Assembly: GCF_000012885.1 (NCBI RefSeq)
Contig: NC_007498.2
Location: 3,442,001 to 3,506,000, forward strand
DNA: 64,000 nt
Source of the DNA: Syntrophotalea carbinolica DSM 2380
GTDB lineage: Bacteria; Desulfobacterota; Desulfuromonadia; Desulfuromonadales; Syntrophotaleaceae
Direction: 5' to 3'
The notes beneath the pieces were generated by a model. The model was not told where the DNA came from, did not search any database, and saw nothing but the letters and a program-made list of their open reading frames with translations. Shown here piece by piece: positions 21,595 through 31,062 of this stretch. A program made the position numbers and the translations under genes. The first letter of the stretch is position 1; each line of letters starts with the position of its first letter.

Positions 21595-23682
21595 TCAAAG
21601 CGGCCACGTCCGGTTCTCCGGATCGAGGCCGACATAGGTCAAGGACAATGGGCCATCGGCGGGCCAACGTGCAAGCTCTCTTCCGGATGCCAACAGCTGC
21701 CACGATAGAATCAATGCACTCCCCGGTGCCAGTTGCAGCAGATCCAGAGGCAAACCCATCTCGGCGATGGTGCGAGCGCCTCCGGGTCCGTATCCTCCGC
21801 CGCTGCCATCCACACAGCGCAATACGGTGCGGTCGCCATTTACAAACAACCGCGCCTCCCATCGCGCTTTGGTTGGCACCTGAATCTGCACCAGCAGTTC
21901 CCCGGCCGGCCCCGTCAAATCCGCCAGCGGACGGCGAAAATCGAACCGCAGATAAAAGTATTTTTGATCGTAACCGTAATAAAATCCGAGCAAACCGAAA
22001 CTGGCATCGTGCATAGCGCCGCCGGAAGCTAACTCCACACTGCCCGCCCCCTGCCACTCGAAATAATCCGTCACCCGCCCGTCGATTACCGGATGCACCG
22101 CACCGGACGGCTGCCATACCCGACTGCGGCGTTGCGGAGCACGCAGCGGATAGCTCAGGTATCCCGGCACGGGCCTCTTTGCCGCCCGGTACAAAGCCTG
22201 CAGATGATGCCGAAAAAGCTGATCGAAAGAGCTCGCCTGGTCGGTCCGATGATGTTCGCCGAACCACCAGAACCAATCGCTGCCCTCTGCACGCAAAAGA
22301 TGCGGCAGAGCCGCAGCCTGCAAATCGTCGTCAACTTCCTGCAGGGAACGGCGCGCTTCCCCCAGCCACTCCCAGGCCCGATTTTCCTCCGGATGCCCGA
22401 TCCAGATGTCGAAGTCGCCGTTAATCCAGGATCCCGGAGCCAGACGTTTCAACGGCTCTGCATGCTGCGTCGCCAGGGCCTCGCCGACGGTGACCGCCCG
22501 CAACCCGGGATCGTCACTCAGCCCCTGGTAAAAGGCTCGCAAAAACGGATAGCCGTTATCCTCGTAGCGCTCCCAGCAATTCTCCCCGTCCAGAATCAAT
22601 GTCACCAATCCCCCCGGTACCAACTCGGCCAAAGCCCGCAGGCGACCAAGCAGATCAGCCGCCGCATCGCTGGCTGGCCAGGTGGCATAAACAAAACCGA
22701 TGCGATCCGACAGCTCCCGGTCCCGGAACAACAACGGCAATCCTTCCAGATGATAAGGGCGATAGAGCTGGCGGCGATCCTTCAAACCATCGGGCAGGGA
22801 TCTGTCCAGCAAAGTCTCGTCGCTGGCTGCCCAGAGTGCGCCTTCTTCAGCCAGAATGCGCACGGCGGCTTCGCTCAATCCCCCCTCGGCCGGCCAGACA
22901 CCGCGCGACCTGGAGCCGAAACAATCCGTGGCACAGCGTAGCCCCAAGCACACCTGGCGCCGGGCATCCTCGGGAAAACGAAAGGGGGTCGCCGGCAGCA
23001 CAGCTTCGCTGCAGGCACGCAGCGCCTCGCTGGTATCGCACAACAGGGGCAAGATGGGATGCGCGTAGGGAGTCACCGACAATTCGATGCCGGCCTCGGC
23101 CTCGGCATGCCGGAAACGGTCCAGAACCCCCGCCACAACCTGCTGATAGCGTTGCATCAGACGCTGTTTGTCACGCTCCTCAAAAAGTCGCCCCTTGGCG
23201 AGCAACTCCGTCACCACCCCCGGCTCCTGGCGCAGGTAATGCCCTGCCCATGCCAGCAGAAACCATACCTGCAGATCCCGCAGATCCTGAACGGAAAAGT
23301 TCTGCCAGGCCAGTACCCCACCCTGGTCGCGCAACGCCAGAAGTTCACGATAGCGGCTGTAAGGCTGGATATGCCGCTCGGCATTTACGGAGAAAAACGC
23401 CTCCACCAGAAAAGCCCGTTCGCCATCGCCAAAACCTTGCGGATCGCGACTGGCAAGATCGAGCCAGCGGTCGTGTAATGCACCGCGGGCGTACCCCTGC
23501 AATTGTTCCACCAGGGTGGGTACCAGATTGAAGGTAACGCGAATCCCCAGATCAACAGCGGTTTGCAGCATATCCCCGTAATCTTTGACCGCATGCAGAA
23601 AGGCCCACGGCAACAGAACCTCATCCTGCAGGGGATCCCGATAGTCGGGCTGATGCATATGCCAGATCAGGGCAACATTCAA
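21595..23682 (-). CDS. Glycoside hydrolase family 57 protein
   Basis: This 695-residue cytoplasmic enzyme belongs to GH57, which includes amylopullulanases, alpha-amylases and 4-alpha-glucanotransferases. The N terminus has the GH57 signature HMHQPDY. The nucleophile Glu is in VWPAEGGLSEAA and the acid Asp in LILDGENCWE. INGDFDIWIGHPEEN and WFWWFGEHH are further family motifs. The last ~170 residues are a beta-rich domain. The start given is a TTG without a clear ribosome site, so the true start could differ by a few codons; the preceding gene ends 30 bases upstream. The exact substrate is unknown. Confidence 0.88.
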   Translation of the reverse strand: MNVALIWHMHQPDYRDPLQDEVLLPWAFLHAVKDYGDMLQTAVDLGIRVTFNLVPTLVEQLQGYARGALHDRWLDLASRDPQGFGDGERAFLVEAFFSVNAERHIQPYSRYRELLALRDQGGVLAWQNFSVQDLRDLQVWFLLAWAGHYLRQEPGVVTELLAKGRLFEERDKQRLMQRYQQVVAGVLDRFRHAEAEAGIELSVTPYAHPILPLLCDTSEALRACSEAVLPATPFRFPEDARRQVCLGLRCATDCFGSRSRGVWPAEGGLSEAAVRILAEEGALWAASDETLLDRSLPDGLKDRRQLYRPYHLEGLPLLFRDRELSDRIGFVYATWPASDAAADLLGRLRALAELVPGGLVTLILDGENCWERYEDNGYPFLRAFYQGLSDDPGLRAVTVGEALATQHAEPLKRLAPGSWINGDFDIWIGHPEENRAWEWLGEARRSLQEVDDDLQAAALPHLLRAEGSDWFWWFGEHHRTDQASSFDQLFRHHLQALYRAAKRPVPGYLSYPLRAPQRRSRVWQPSGAVHPVIDGRVTDYFEWQGAGSVELASGGAMHDASFGLLGFYYGYDQKYFYLRFDFRRPLADLTGPAGELLVQIQVPTKARWEARLFVNGDRTVLRCVDGSGGGYGPGGARTIAEMGLPLDLLQLAPGSALILSWQLLASGRELARWPADGPLSLTYVGLDPENRTWPL

Positions 23683-23712
23683 GGGTGGCTTGGACTTGAT
23701 GGACAGGAGCTT

Positions 23713-26241
23713 CTACCTCGCTTGGGAATTCGTCAGTTCTTTTTTCCAGGTCTCGACTTTGCCCTGGTAGGAAACCAGCAGACTTTCCGCACGCTGGGCA
23801 TCGGGGGAATCGGCCACGATATGCATCACCGGACGGTACTGGTCGGGCAACACCAGTACCCAGTCATCGTCAAAACGAACCTTCACCCCATCTATGAAAG
23901 AGGCATCGAGATTAACCGAATGTTCACTCATCTTGCGCATCAGGCCGCCCTTGAGTTGCCGGCTGCAGGGGACCTGGGTATGGCGATAAGCCCTGGCAGG
24001 CAGGGTCCGACGCATAGCTCCCAGAGACATGCCGGTACGCCCAAGCATCTCAAGAATTTTCGCAGCGGCGAACATACCGTCGAAATGCCCCTGAAAAACC
24101 GGCAGGGCAAAACGCCCATCCATGGTGGCGGTCAGAAGCCCGCCGCGTTCCGCAACCGCTTCGAGCAGAGCGCGGGCATCGTTCTTGACCGCCCGGGTAG
24201 TGAGTCCCCCGTCCTGGGCAATGCGCTCCATGGCCATCGGCGCCGAAACCGGCAACACCAGGTTTCCGGTACTTTCGCACCGGCTTACCAGAGACACCAC
24301 CACCCCCAGAGCTTCGGTCTCCGAAAGCAGAACACCGCTCTCGTCGATGATGCGCAATTGCTCTCCGGAGGGATCGAGCCAGAAACCTGCCGTTGCCTCC
24401 AGGGTGCCGGTAATGCGGGCCAACTGCTCCATAGCTCGGCTGGTCTGCTCCGGCGTCACGGCACTGCGCCCTGCCTCAACATGGGAATTGAGGGCGACAA
24501 CCTCGCAACCCAGATCGCTGAGTAATCCGGGCAGCAATTCGCCGGCGGGCGAGTGATTGAGGTCGATGACAACCTTGGGTGCGAAGGATCGCAACAATTG
24601 GGCATCCAGAGCGCGCTGAAACCCTTCCCGGTAGAAGGCATTCAATTGCGGCAATTCGCGGATTTCCCCGGGTTCGGCGTAATGCACGCGGCGGAAGTTT
24701 TCCTTGAAAAATATGCGTTCAATGGACTTGGCGGTTCCGGAAGAAATTTCGAAACCCTCGGCATCATAGAACTGAATCTCGGTGGCGGCCGGATCGTCGC
24801 GGAATTGGTGGAAATGCACCCCGCCGACTTCGCCAAACGTACCGAGTTTGTAGCTCATCACCGGCAGGGGCATCTGCTTGATATCCCGCACATTGACCCC
24901 GGTGGACAGCAATCCGCCGAGGAAAGCGCGCTTAAGCATGCGCGATGAGCGTTGCCCGTCGCGACTGGTGATCACATAACTGTCGCGCGGCAACACCGAA
25001 CCGTAGGCCGCACCAAGCTTGGCGCAGAATTCCGGGGACAGCTCCACGTTGCTCAACCCCCTGACCGAAGCGCCCTCGAACAGACTTTTGCGCCACTTGT
25101 CCCCCCAGATGAGATTGGTGCTTACAATGGAACCACTTTCGATGGATTTGCGCGGCCATATTTTAACGTCCTTGCGCAGATACACCTCATCCCCGACATT
25201 GGTCTCATCGCCGATGACGGTGTTTTCCTCCGCGACCACCCCGCGGCCCAGGCGGGTACGATGCCCCGCCACCGTGCCAAACAGCCGACAGCCCCGTTTG
25301 ACATAAACGTTGTCCCACAAAATGGTATCTTCCAGTTCCACTTCGTCTTCGATGACGCAGTTGCGTCCGACAATGCAGTTCTTGAGCTGGGCACGCCCCA
25401 GTACCTGGCTGTTGTCGCCGATGACCACCATTCCTTCGAGCAGAGACAGGTCGGCTTCGGCCACCAGGGTATCGGTTCCCAGATAAATCTGGCGCGAACC
25501 GTCGGACAACGTCGGCTCGGGCAAGGAAGCTGCAACCTTGCCGTGCCACAGGTCCCGACAGGTTTCCAGGTAGGCATCGGTATTGCCGATATCGGCCCAA
25601 TAGCCCTGCTGAAGACAGCCGTACAGGGGCCGACCTTCCTCCAGCATACGCGGGAAGATATCCTTGGACCAGTCGCGGTTGGTTTCCTCGGGAATCATCT
25701 CCAGTACTTCGGGTTCGAGTACATAGATGCCGGTATTGATGGTGTCCGAAAAGACCTCGCCCCAGCCCGGTTTCTCCAGAAATTTGGTAATCGCGCCCTG
25801 CTGATCGGTGATCACCACGCCGAACTGCAGGGGATCCTCGACGGAGGTCAGGGTAATGGTGGCCAGAGCCTGCTTTTCCTCATGAAAGGACAGTACCGCG
25901 CCCAGGTCGAAATCGGTCAGCAGATCGCCACTGATAACCAGAAACCGTTCATCCAGGTAGGGAGCCGCCGCCTTGACGGCACCGGCGGTACCGAAATCCT
26001 CCAGCGGGGTGACATAGGTAATGCGAACCCCCAATTCGCTACCGTCGCCGAAGTAGTTCTTGATGATCTCGGGTTGGTGGAACAACAGCATGATCACATC
26101 CGAAATACCATGCGCTTTCAAAAGGTCGATGATATGGCTCATGATGGGCTGGTTGACCAGCGGTACCATCGGTTTGGGTAAATTGATTGTCAAAGGTTGC
26201 ATGCGGGTTCCGAACCCACCTGCCATGATTACGGCTTTCAT
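23713..26241 (-). CDS. Sugar-nucleotide transferase / phosphomannomutase-like fusion
   Basis: This 842-residue two-part protein usually goes by mannose-1-phosphate guanylyltransferase/phosphomannomutase. Residues ~1-235 form a nucleotidyltransferase with MAGGFGTRMQPLT and KPMVPLVNQP, and residues ~250-370 a left-handed beta-helix. Residues ~380-830 look like a phosphohexomutase. In that half the phosphoserine loop (TASHNP type) reads GGVHFHQFRDDP, the metal loop DxDxDR reads WLDPSGEQ, and the phosphate loop reads DQYRP. It is therefore probably not a working mutase. The first half likely makes an NDP-sugar; in this operon NDP-glucose is as plausible as GDP-mannose. The start overlaps the response-regulator stop by one base. 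Confidence 0.88.
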   Translation of the reverse strand: MKAVIMAGGFGTRMQPLTINLPKPMVPLVNQPIMSHIIDLLKAHGISDVIMLLFHQPEIIKNYFGDGSELGVRITYVTPLEDFGTAGAVKAAAPYLDERFLVISGDLLTDFDLGAVLSFHEEKQALATITLTSVEDPLQFGVVITDQQGAITKFLEKPGWGEVFSDTINTGIYVLEPEVLEMIPEETNRDWSKDIFPRMLEEGRPLYGCLQQGYWADIGNTDAYLETCRDLWHGKVAASLPEPTLSDGSRQIYLGTDTLVAEADLSLLEGMVVIGDNSQVLGRAQLKNCIVGRNCVIEDEVELEDTILWDNVYVKRGCRLFGTVAGHRTRLGRGVVAEENTVIGDETNVGDEVYLRKDVKIWPRKSIESGSIVSTNLIWGDKWRKSLFEGASVRGLSNVELSPEFCAKLGAAYGSVLPRDSYVITSRDGQRSSRMLKRAFLGGLLSTGVNVRDIKQMPLPVMSYKLGTFGEVGGVHFHQFRDDPAATEIQFYDAEGFEISSGTAKSIERIFFKENFRRVHYAEPGEIRELPQLNAFYREGFQRALDAQLLRSFAPKVVIDLNHSPAGELLPGLLSDLGCEVVALNSHVEAGRSAVTPEQTSRAMEQLARITGTLEATAGFWLDPSGEQLRIIDESGVLLSETEALGVVVSLVSRCESTGNLVLPVSAPMAMERIAQDGGLTTRAVKNDARALLEAVAERGGLLTATMDGRFALPVFQGHFDGMFAAAKILEMLGRTGMSLGAMRRTLPARAYRHTQVPCSRQLKGGLMRKMSEHSVNLDASFIDGVKVRFDDDWVLVLPDQYRPVMHIVADSPDAQRAESLLVSYQGKVETWKKELTNSQAR

Positions 26242-26627
26242 CAGTTTGGCCTCCCGCTGCTGGGTAATTTCCCTTTTTTGGTCAAAACCCGCTGAATTTC
26301 ACTTTTAAGCTCGGACAGATCCGAACTTTTCACCACATAACCATCAGCCAGCCAGGAGGAAAAATCCTCTTTGTAGCAACTGAAGGCCGTACATAAAATG
26401 ACCGGCAGATCCTTCTGCCTGCCGATAATATCCTGCAACATCGCCAAACCGTTGTCGCCGCCGATCTGAATGTCGAGAACCACCAGATCGTAACGGTTCT
26501 CTCGCAAAAAACGCTCTGCCTCAGCTGCCGAGCCGGCCGCATCGACATGGTAACCTTCCTCCTCCAGTTCGCATTGGAACAGGTAGCGGATGTCCTGTTC
26601 GTCATCAACCACCAATAAACGCGTCAC
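26241..26627 (-). CDS. Single-domain response regulator
   Basis: This 128-residue receiver domain has no output domain. Acidic pocket residues are Asp8/Asp9 (VVDDEQ), the phospho-acceptor is Asp52 (VVLDIQ), and switch residues are Thr80 and Lys100 (YVVKSSDL). The start is GTG at 26627, chosen for its AAGGGAGG site; the frame extends 10 codons upstream without one. It is the first gene of the glucan operon and is coupled to the next by TGATG. No histidine kinase is nearby, so its partner is unknown. Such a regulator could tie storage-glucan metabolism to a phosphorelay by protein contact. Confidence 0.92.
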   Translation of the reverse strand: MTRLLVVDDEQDIRYLFQCELEEEGYHVDAAGSAAEAERFLRENRYDLVVLDIQIGGDNGLAMLQDIIGRQKDLPVILCTAFSCYKEDFSSWLADGYVVKSSDLSELKSEIQRVLTKKGKLPSSGRPN

Positions 26628-26717
26628 ATAGACCTCCCTTGGCGACTCTCTGAACAAAAACCGACGTCGTCCGCAGGCATCTCCGAACGCGTCGTGCTTA
26701 ACATTAAGACCGAGAGG

Positions 26718-26745
26718 AGTATATCAGGACAATGGGCTATTTCAA
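26718..26745 (-). promoter_or_regulatory. Sigma-70-like promoter of the glucan operon
   Basis: On the minus strand, TTGAAA (26740-26745) and TATACT (26718-26723) are separated by 16 bases. Each matches consensus at five of six positions. The predicted transcript start is ~85 bases upstream of the response-regulator GTG. Confidence 0.6.
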
Positions 26746-26817
26746 TTGCAGCCCGTTGATCCGGACAACAAGCTTAAACTGCTTGCCCTCTATGCCGTCT
26801 GATGGCATAGTCGCTAC

Positions 26818-27738
26818 ATGCAAAAGAAACCGTATCTTGTTTTTTCCCAACACCTGAAACAACGCTTCGGCGGACGCGTCCACAAAATATCCATCGATGC
26901 GGGATTTTCCTGTCCCAACCGTGGTGCCACCCGTGACCAGCCCGGCTGCCTGTTCTGCGATCCGGACGGCTCCGGCTCGTTTGGCATTCACCGCGGACTT
27001 GCTGTCGCCGAGCAGCTTGAGCGGGGCAAGGAGATCATGGTCCGCAAATACAAGGCCAAGCACTTTCTGGCCTACTTCCAGCCCTTCTCCAACACGTTCG
27101 CTCCCCCTGAACGCCTGCGCAGCCTGTACGATGAAGCCTTGGGCGTATCCGGCGTGGTGGGCCTGACCGTCGGCACCCGTCCGGATTGTTGCCCGCCGGC
27201 CGTTCTGGATTTGCTGGAGGAATATCACCGCCGCACCTATTTCTGGCTGGAACTGGGTCTGCAGAGCAGCCACGACCGCAGTCTGGATTTTCTCCGTCGC
27301 GGCCACGATTACGCCTGTTTCCTGGAGGCCTATACCGCTGCCAAAGCCAGGGGGCTGAGGGTCTGTGTGCACGTTATTCTGGGATTGCCGGGAGAAACCC
27401 GCGAGGACATGCTGGCCACGGCTGAGGAGATGGCCCGGCTGCAGGTTGACGGCATCAAGCTGCACCTGCTGCATGTTCTGCGCGGCACCCGCCTGGGGGA
27501 ATTGTACCAGCAAGGTGACATCAACATACTGGAGCAGGACGAATACGTGTCGCTGGTGGCCGATGTCATCGAACGCCTGCCGGCATCGGCCCTGATCCAC
27601 CGTCTGACGGGGGATGGACCGCGGGATAAGTTACTGGCACCGTTGTGGTCTCTGAAAAAATGGGAAGTGCTCAACGCCATCGACAATGAATTGTATCGAC
27701 GCGGCACCTGTCAGGGATTTCGGGCGGGGGCGAAATAA
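26818..27738 (+). CDS. Radical SAM protein, YtqA/TIGR01212 family
   Basis: This 306-residue protein of the radical S-adenosylmethionine superfamily is related to the Elp3 branch. Cluster cysteines are Cys32, Cys44 and Cys47 (SCPNRG then GCLFC), spaced wider than the classical CxxxCxxC as is typical of this family. Further motifs are GLTVGTRPDC, ELGLQSSHD and GLPGETREDM, all characteristic of TIGR01212. The biochemical function of the family is not established to my knowledge. It is transcribed divergently from the glucan operon. The ribosome site is weak. Confidence 0.9.
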   Translation: MQKKPYLVFSQHLKQRFGGRVHKISIDAGFSCPNRGATRDQPGCLFCDPDGSGSFGIHRGLAVAEQLERGKEIMVRKYKAKHFLAYFQPFSNTFAPPERLRSLYDEALGVSGVVGLTVGTRPDCCPPAVLDLLEEYHRRTYFWLELGLQSSHDRSLDFLRRGHDYACFLEAYTAAKARGLRVCVHVILGLPGETREDMLATAEEMARLQVDGIKLHLLHVLRGTRLGELYQQGDINILEQDEYVSLVADVIERLPASALIHRLTGDGPRDKLLAPLWSLKKWEVLNAIDNELYRRGTCQGFRAGAK

Positions 27739-27832
27739 AAGGGTAGAGAAGGCGAAAAAGGAAAGATCGCGAAAAAACAGCAAGAGGAGAGGCCGCGTCC
27801 GGAAACGACCCACCTTGAGAAATCGACAGCAG

Positions 27833-27958
27833 CTAGAAATCCACCTGGGTCGCGACGACGGCCTGAGTCGGTGGTTTGACCTGTTCGCCACCACTCCAGG
27901 ATACCAACAGCAGGGAAGCCCAAAGCAGGCTGAAAAGGACAACGACTGTTTTAAACAT
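27833..27958 (-). CDS. Possible 41-residue membrane or secreted peptide
   Basis: This short ORF starts MFKTVVVLFSLLWASLLLVS, a textbook hydrophobic signal or transmembrane segment. A hydrophilic tail of ~20 residues follows (SGGEQVKPP...TQVDF). There is no clear ribosome site ahead of the ATG, so expression is uncertain. It lies in the 690-base gap between the radical SAM gene and the helicase gene, convergent with the former. It could be a chance ORF; the hydrophobic N terminus is the only support. Confidence 0.3.
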   Translation of the reverse strand: MFKTVVVLFSLLWASLLLVSWSGGEQVKPPTQAVVATQVDF

Positions 27959-28225
27959 ATGGACACCGATATGTGAAGGGAAAGACAGCTGTCTCAAGCT
28001 TGTCGCGCACCATAGCGAAAATCCTCATGAAAAGCAAGGCGCTTAAGTGCCGGAAAACATGCGCCTAACCACAATGCCCAACTGTGTAAACGCACACACC
28101 GCCCCACTCCTTGACGACCCTTTGCTCCCTGACCGTCAAAGGAGCGAGGTTGCCGCTCAAGCGGCTCTTGCCGCGCACCGCAAGCTGTGCTATGTTCCGC
28201 GCTGTTTCGCTAGGAGGCTGTAGAA

Positions 28226-28330
28226 CTATCCATGCTCCGGCTGCAAATTCGGCTGTTTGGCCCATATTTCAGCTCCTTTTCGGCCCATAGTTACAACTAT
28301 GAACCTTCAAATGAGCTAAAATCTGTTCTC
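28226..28330. other. Intergenic palindrome region before the helicase gene
   Basis: The gap 27959-28430 has no supported gene. It contains a 16-base near-perfect palindrome CATAGTTACAACTATG (28286-28301) and a twice-occurring GGCCCATA (28258-28265 and 28282-28289). A 66-codon minus-strand ORF (28065-28265) has AAGGAG just upstream but an unconvincing composition. The region may be a dispersed repeat, with only one copy in this window. Confidence 0.35.
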
Positions 28331-28430
28331 AAACATCCAAACTTTCGCGTCGGCCAGTATAGTCCAACAGACTCCTGCGTTACGCGCCACCCTTACTTCC
28401 AGACACAACACCCCGCATCGGCCAGGCCCT

Positions 28431-30467
28431 ATGGATCTATCTGCTCTGAATGAACAACAACGTGCTGCGGTACGGCATACGGAAGGCCCGTTGCTGTTGC
28501 TGGCCGGTGCCGGCTCGGGCAAAACCCGCGTCATCACCAGCCGCATTGCCTTTCTGCTGCAGGACCGGGGCGTACCTTCGCAAGCCATTCTCGCCGTCAC
28601 CTTCACCAATAAAGCGGCCCGGGAAATGCGTGAACGGGTGGAAGGCATCGTCGGCCGCAAACAGGCCAAAGGCATGGTTATCAGCACCTTCCATGCCCTG
28701 TGCGTTCGCATTCTCAAAGAGGATATCGAACAGCTCGGCTATAAAAAAAACTTTTCCATTTATGGCGGCGCCGACCAACTGCGTCTGATTCGCGACCTGT
28801 TGCAGGAGGTCAATACCGGGCTGCGCAAGTTCGACGCCGACCGGGTGCTATGGCTTATCTCCGACGCCAAGAACCGTCTGATCCCGCCCGACCGCTTTGC
28901 CCCAACTCACGGCGATGAATACGGGCCGGTGGTCGCCACCATCTATCCCCGTTACCAACGTGCTTTAAAAGCCTTCAACGCCGTCGATTTCGATGACCTG
29001 ATCATGCTGACGGTACGTCTTCTGCAGGACAAACCGGCGGTCCTGGAAAAATACCGCCAGCGCTTCCGCTACCTGATGGTCGACGAATACCAGGACACCA
29101 ATGCCGCCCAGTACCGACTCCTGCGGCTGTTAGCTGAAGGACACCGTAACCTCTGCGTGGTCGGGGACGACGACCAGTCCATCTACGGCTGGCGAGGCGC
29201 CGATCTGGGCAATATCCTCGATTTCGAAAAAGATTTTCCCGGCACTATGGTGATTCGCCTGGAACAGAACTACCGTTCCACCGGCAATATCCTGACCGCA
29301 GCCAACGCGGTGATCCGTAACAATCTCAAGCGCAAGATCAAGGCCTTATGGACCGCCGACGGACCGGGCGACAAAATCGACTATCTGCTGTGCGAGGATG
29401 ACGAGGACGAAGCCAGGGTCGTCGTGGAACGCATCATGGCCGAACGATTCAAGGCCCGACTGAGTTACCGCGACTTTGCCATTCTGTTCCGTACCAACGT
29501 TCAATCGCGCGCTTTTGAAGAACAGCTGCGCTACCAGGACGTGCCCTATGTACTCATCGGCGGCCAGCAATTTTTCGATCGCAAGGAGGTCAAGGATGTG
29601 CTGGCCTATTTCCGGGTGCTGCTCAACCCCCGTGACGAAGTCAATCTGCTGCGCATCCTCAACACGCCCAAGCGCGGTATCGGCGACACCAGTGCCGACC
29701 GCCTGATCCGTTTTTCCGCCGAGCATGATATTCCGCTGTGGCAGGTTCTGAAAAACCCCGCAGAGGTCGAAGGGCTGGGCGACAAGGTTATGGAATCCAT
29801 CGCAACCTTCGTGGACCTGATGCAGAACTTCCGGCGCCGGTTCCGTGTCGGCCAGCTCAGCGATACGGGCCGCGAATTACTCCAGGAACTGCGGTTTGAA
29901 GACGATTTGTTGCGCACCGCCCAGGATCCGGACAAGGCGCGGCGACGCATGGCCAACGTCGCCGAGGTCATCAACGCCATGGCTTCTTACGAACAGCGCG
30001 AAGTGCAGCCGACCCTGGAAGGGTTCCTCGACAAGGTATCGCTGCTCGACCGGGACGAACCGCCGCGTCAGGACAAAGATGCCAAACTGCAGCGCGACGC
30101 CGTCGTGCTGATGAGTCTGCACTCCAGCAAGGGGCTCGAATTTCCCTGCGTGTTTCTGGTCGGCATGGAGGATGAGCTATTGCCGCACAAAAAATCGAAG
30201 GGCGCAAACTCCAATATCGAAGAGGAACGCCGTCTCTGCTATGTCGGCATCACCCGAGCGCAGAAAAAACTGACACTGCTTGGAGCCGCCCGCAGGAAAA
30301 AATTCGGCGTCATGCAACTCCGTTCACCCAGCTGTTTTCTCGAAGAGATTCCCGACGAGGTTCTGCATTCAGCCGCCAGCGACGCACCGACAGCAACCAC
30401 CGAGGAAGAAAAAGATCAATTGGCAAACAACGCTTTTGCCGATATAAAGGCCATGTTGGACTTTTGA
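28431..30467 (+). CDS. ATP-dependent DNA helicase, Rep/UvrD family
   Basis: This 678-residue superfamily-1A helicase moves 3' to 5' on DNA. Walker A is AGAGSGKT (residues ~25-32), motif Ia is VTFTNKAAREM, motif II is VDEYQDTN, motif III is GDDDQSIYGWRGA, motif IV includes LEQNYRS, motif V is LMSLHSSKGLEF and motif VI is YVGITRAQKKL. Length is close to E. coli Rep (673 aa) and shorter than UvrD/PcrA C-terminal extensions, so Rep is the nearer match, but naming it from sequence alone is not safe. The ribosome site is poor. It stands alone in its transcription unit. Confidence 0.92.
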   Translation: MDLSALNEQQRAAVRHTEGPLLLLAGAGSGKTRVITSRIAFLLQDRGVPSQAILAVTFTNKAAREMRERVEGIVGRKQAKGMVISTFHALCVRILKEDIEQLGYKKNFSIYGGADQLRLIRDLLQEVNTGLRKFDADRVLWLISDAKNRLIPPDRFAPTHGDEYGPVVATIYPRYQRALKAFNAVDFDDLIMLTVRLLQDKPAVLEKYRQRFRYLMVDEYQDTNAAQYRLLRLLAEGHRNLCVVGDDDQSIYGWRGADLGNILDFEKDFPGTMVIRLEQNYRSTGNILTAANAVIRNNLKRKIKALWTADGPGDKIDYLLCEDDEDEARVVVERIMAERFKARLSYRDFAILFRTNVQSRAFEEQLRYQDVPYVLIGGQQFFDRKEVKDVLAYFRVLLNPRDEVNLLRILNTPKRGIGDTSADRLIRFSAEHDIPLWQVLKNPAEVEGLGDKVMESIATFVDLMQNFRRRFRVGQLSDTGRELLQELRFEDDLLRTAQDPDKARRRMANVAEVINAMASYEQREVQPTLEGFLDKVSLLDRDEPPRQDKDAKLQRDAVVLMSLHSSKGLEFPCVFLVGMEDELLPHKKSKGANSNIEEERRLCYVGITRAQKKLTLLGAARRKKFGVMQLRSPSCFLEEIPDEVLHSAASDAPTATTEEEKDQLANNAFADIKAMLDF

Positions 30468-30639
30468 CCCCCCGTTTTGCGCAACCTCTCTCATGCTGAC
30501 CGCCTCTAAAAAGTCCTCCAACTCCCCACACCTTGGCCGGCCGACGCAGGTTGCACATCGGCTGCACCCTGAGACCCGGCATGATACAATTAAGTCTATC
30601 GAGGTTATATTTACCCCCTTCCCCCATCAGGAGACCGTC

Positions 30640-31062
30640 ATGAAAAGCATCCTGACCACCCTCAGAGAAGATCCGGCTTTCGAAACGCTGCTGCATGCCC
30701 TGAACAAAGTCAGCCTGCTGGAGGTTTTGGCCAACGCTGAAAAAATCACCCTGTTCGCACCCGACAACCAGGCCTTCACGCGCATCAACCTTGAGGAAAT
30801 ACAGCTCGACCGATCGAAACTGACCGATATCCTCACCTACCACCTGGTCGATGGCGAGCATCCCTTCGAGGGCCTTGAAGCCGAGGAGAACATCTATACC
30901 CGCAACGGCAAACACCTGACCGCCCATTTGGAGGCCGGGGAATTGCGTATCGACAATGCGGCCCTGACCCGAACCGACATCCGCTGCAGCAACGGCATTA
31001 TCCATGTCATCGACAACGTCTTTCTGCCGCAATTCTCCGGATGGTACTGCGCCTGCTGTTAA
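30640..31062 (+). CDS. Fasciclin (FAS1) domain protein, paralog 1
   Basis: This 140-residue protein consists of a single fasciclin/beta-Ig-H3 domain. H1-type motif TLFAPDNQAFTRI and H2-type motif CSNGIIHVIDNVFLP are clear. Family members are usually secreted adhesion or matrix proteins, but no signal peptide is visible from the ATG at 30640 (which has a CAGGAG site) and the upstream frame adds none. It may be cytoplasmic. A second such protein is encoded at 41022-41453. It ends in CACC, two cysteines not present in the paralog. It is followed by two small membrane protein genes. Confidence 0.9.
   Translation: MKSILTTLREDPAFETLLHALNKVSLLEVLANAEKITLFAPDNQAFTRINLEEIQLDRSKLTDILTYHLVDGEHPFEGLEAEENIYTRNGKHLTAHLEAGELRIDNAALTRTDIRCSNGIIHVIDNVFLPQFSGWYCACC

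Noticed and set aside
24952-26181. 409-codon open frame opposite the nucleotidyltransferase fusion
   Set aside because: Antisense shadow of a clear gene.
28065-28265. 66-codon minus-strand ORF with AAGGAG upstream
   Set aside because: Translation unlike a folded protein and the region looks like intergenic repeat; support too weak for a gene call.
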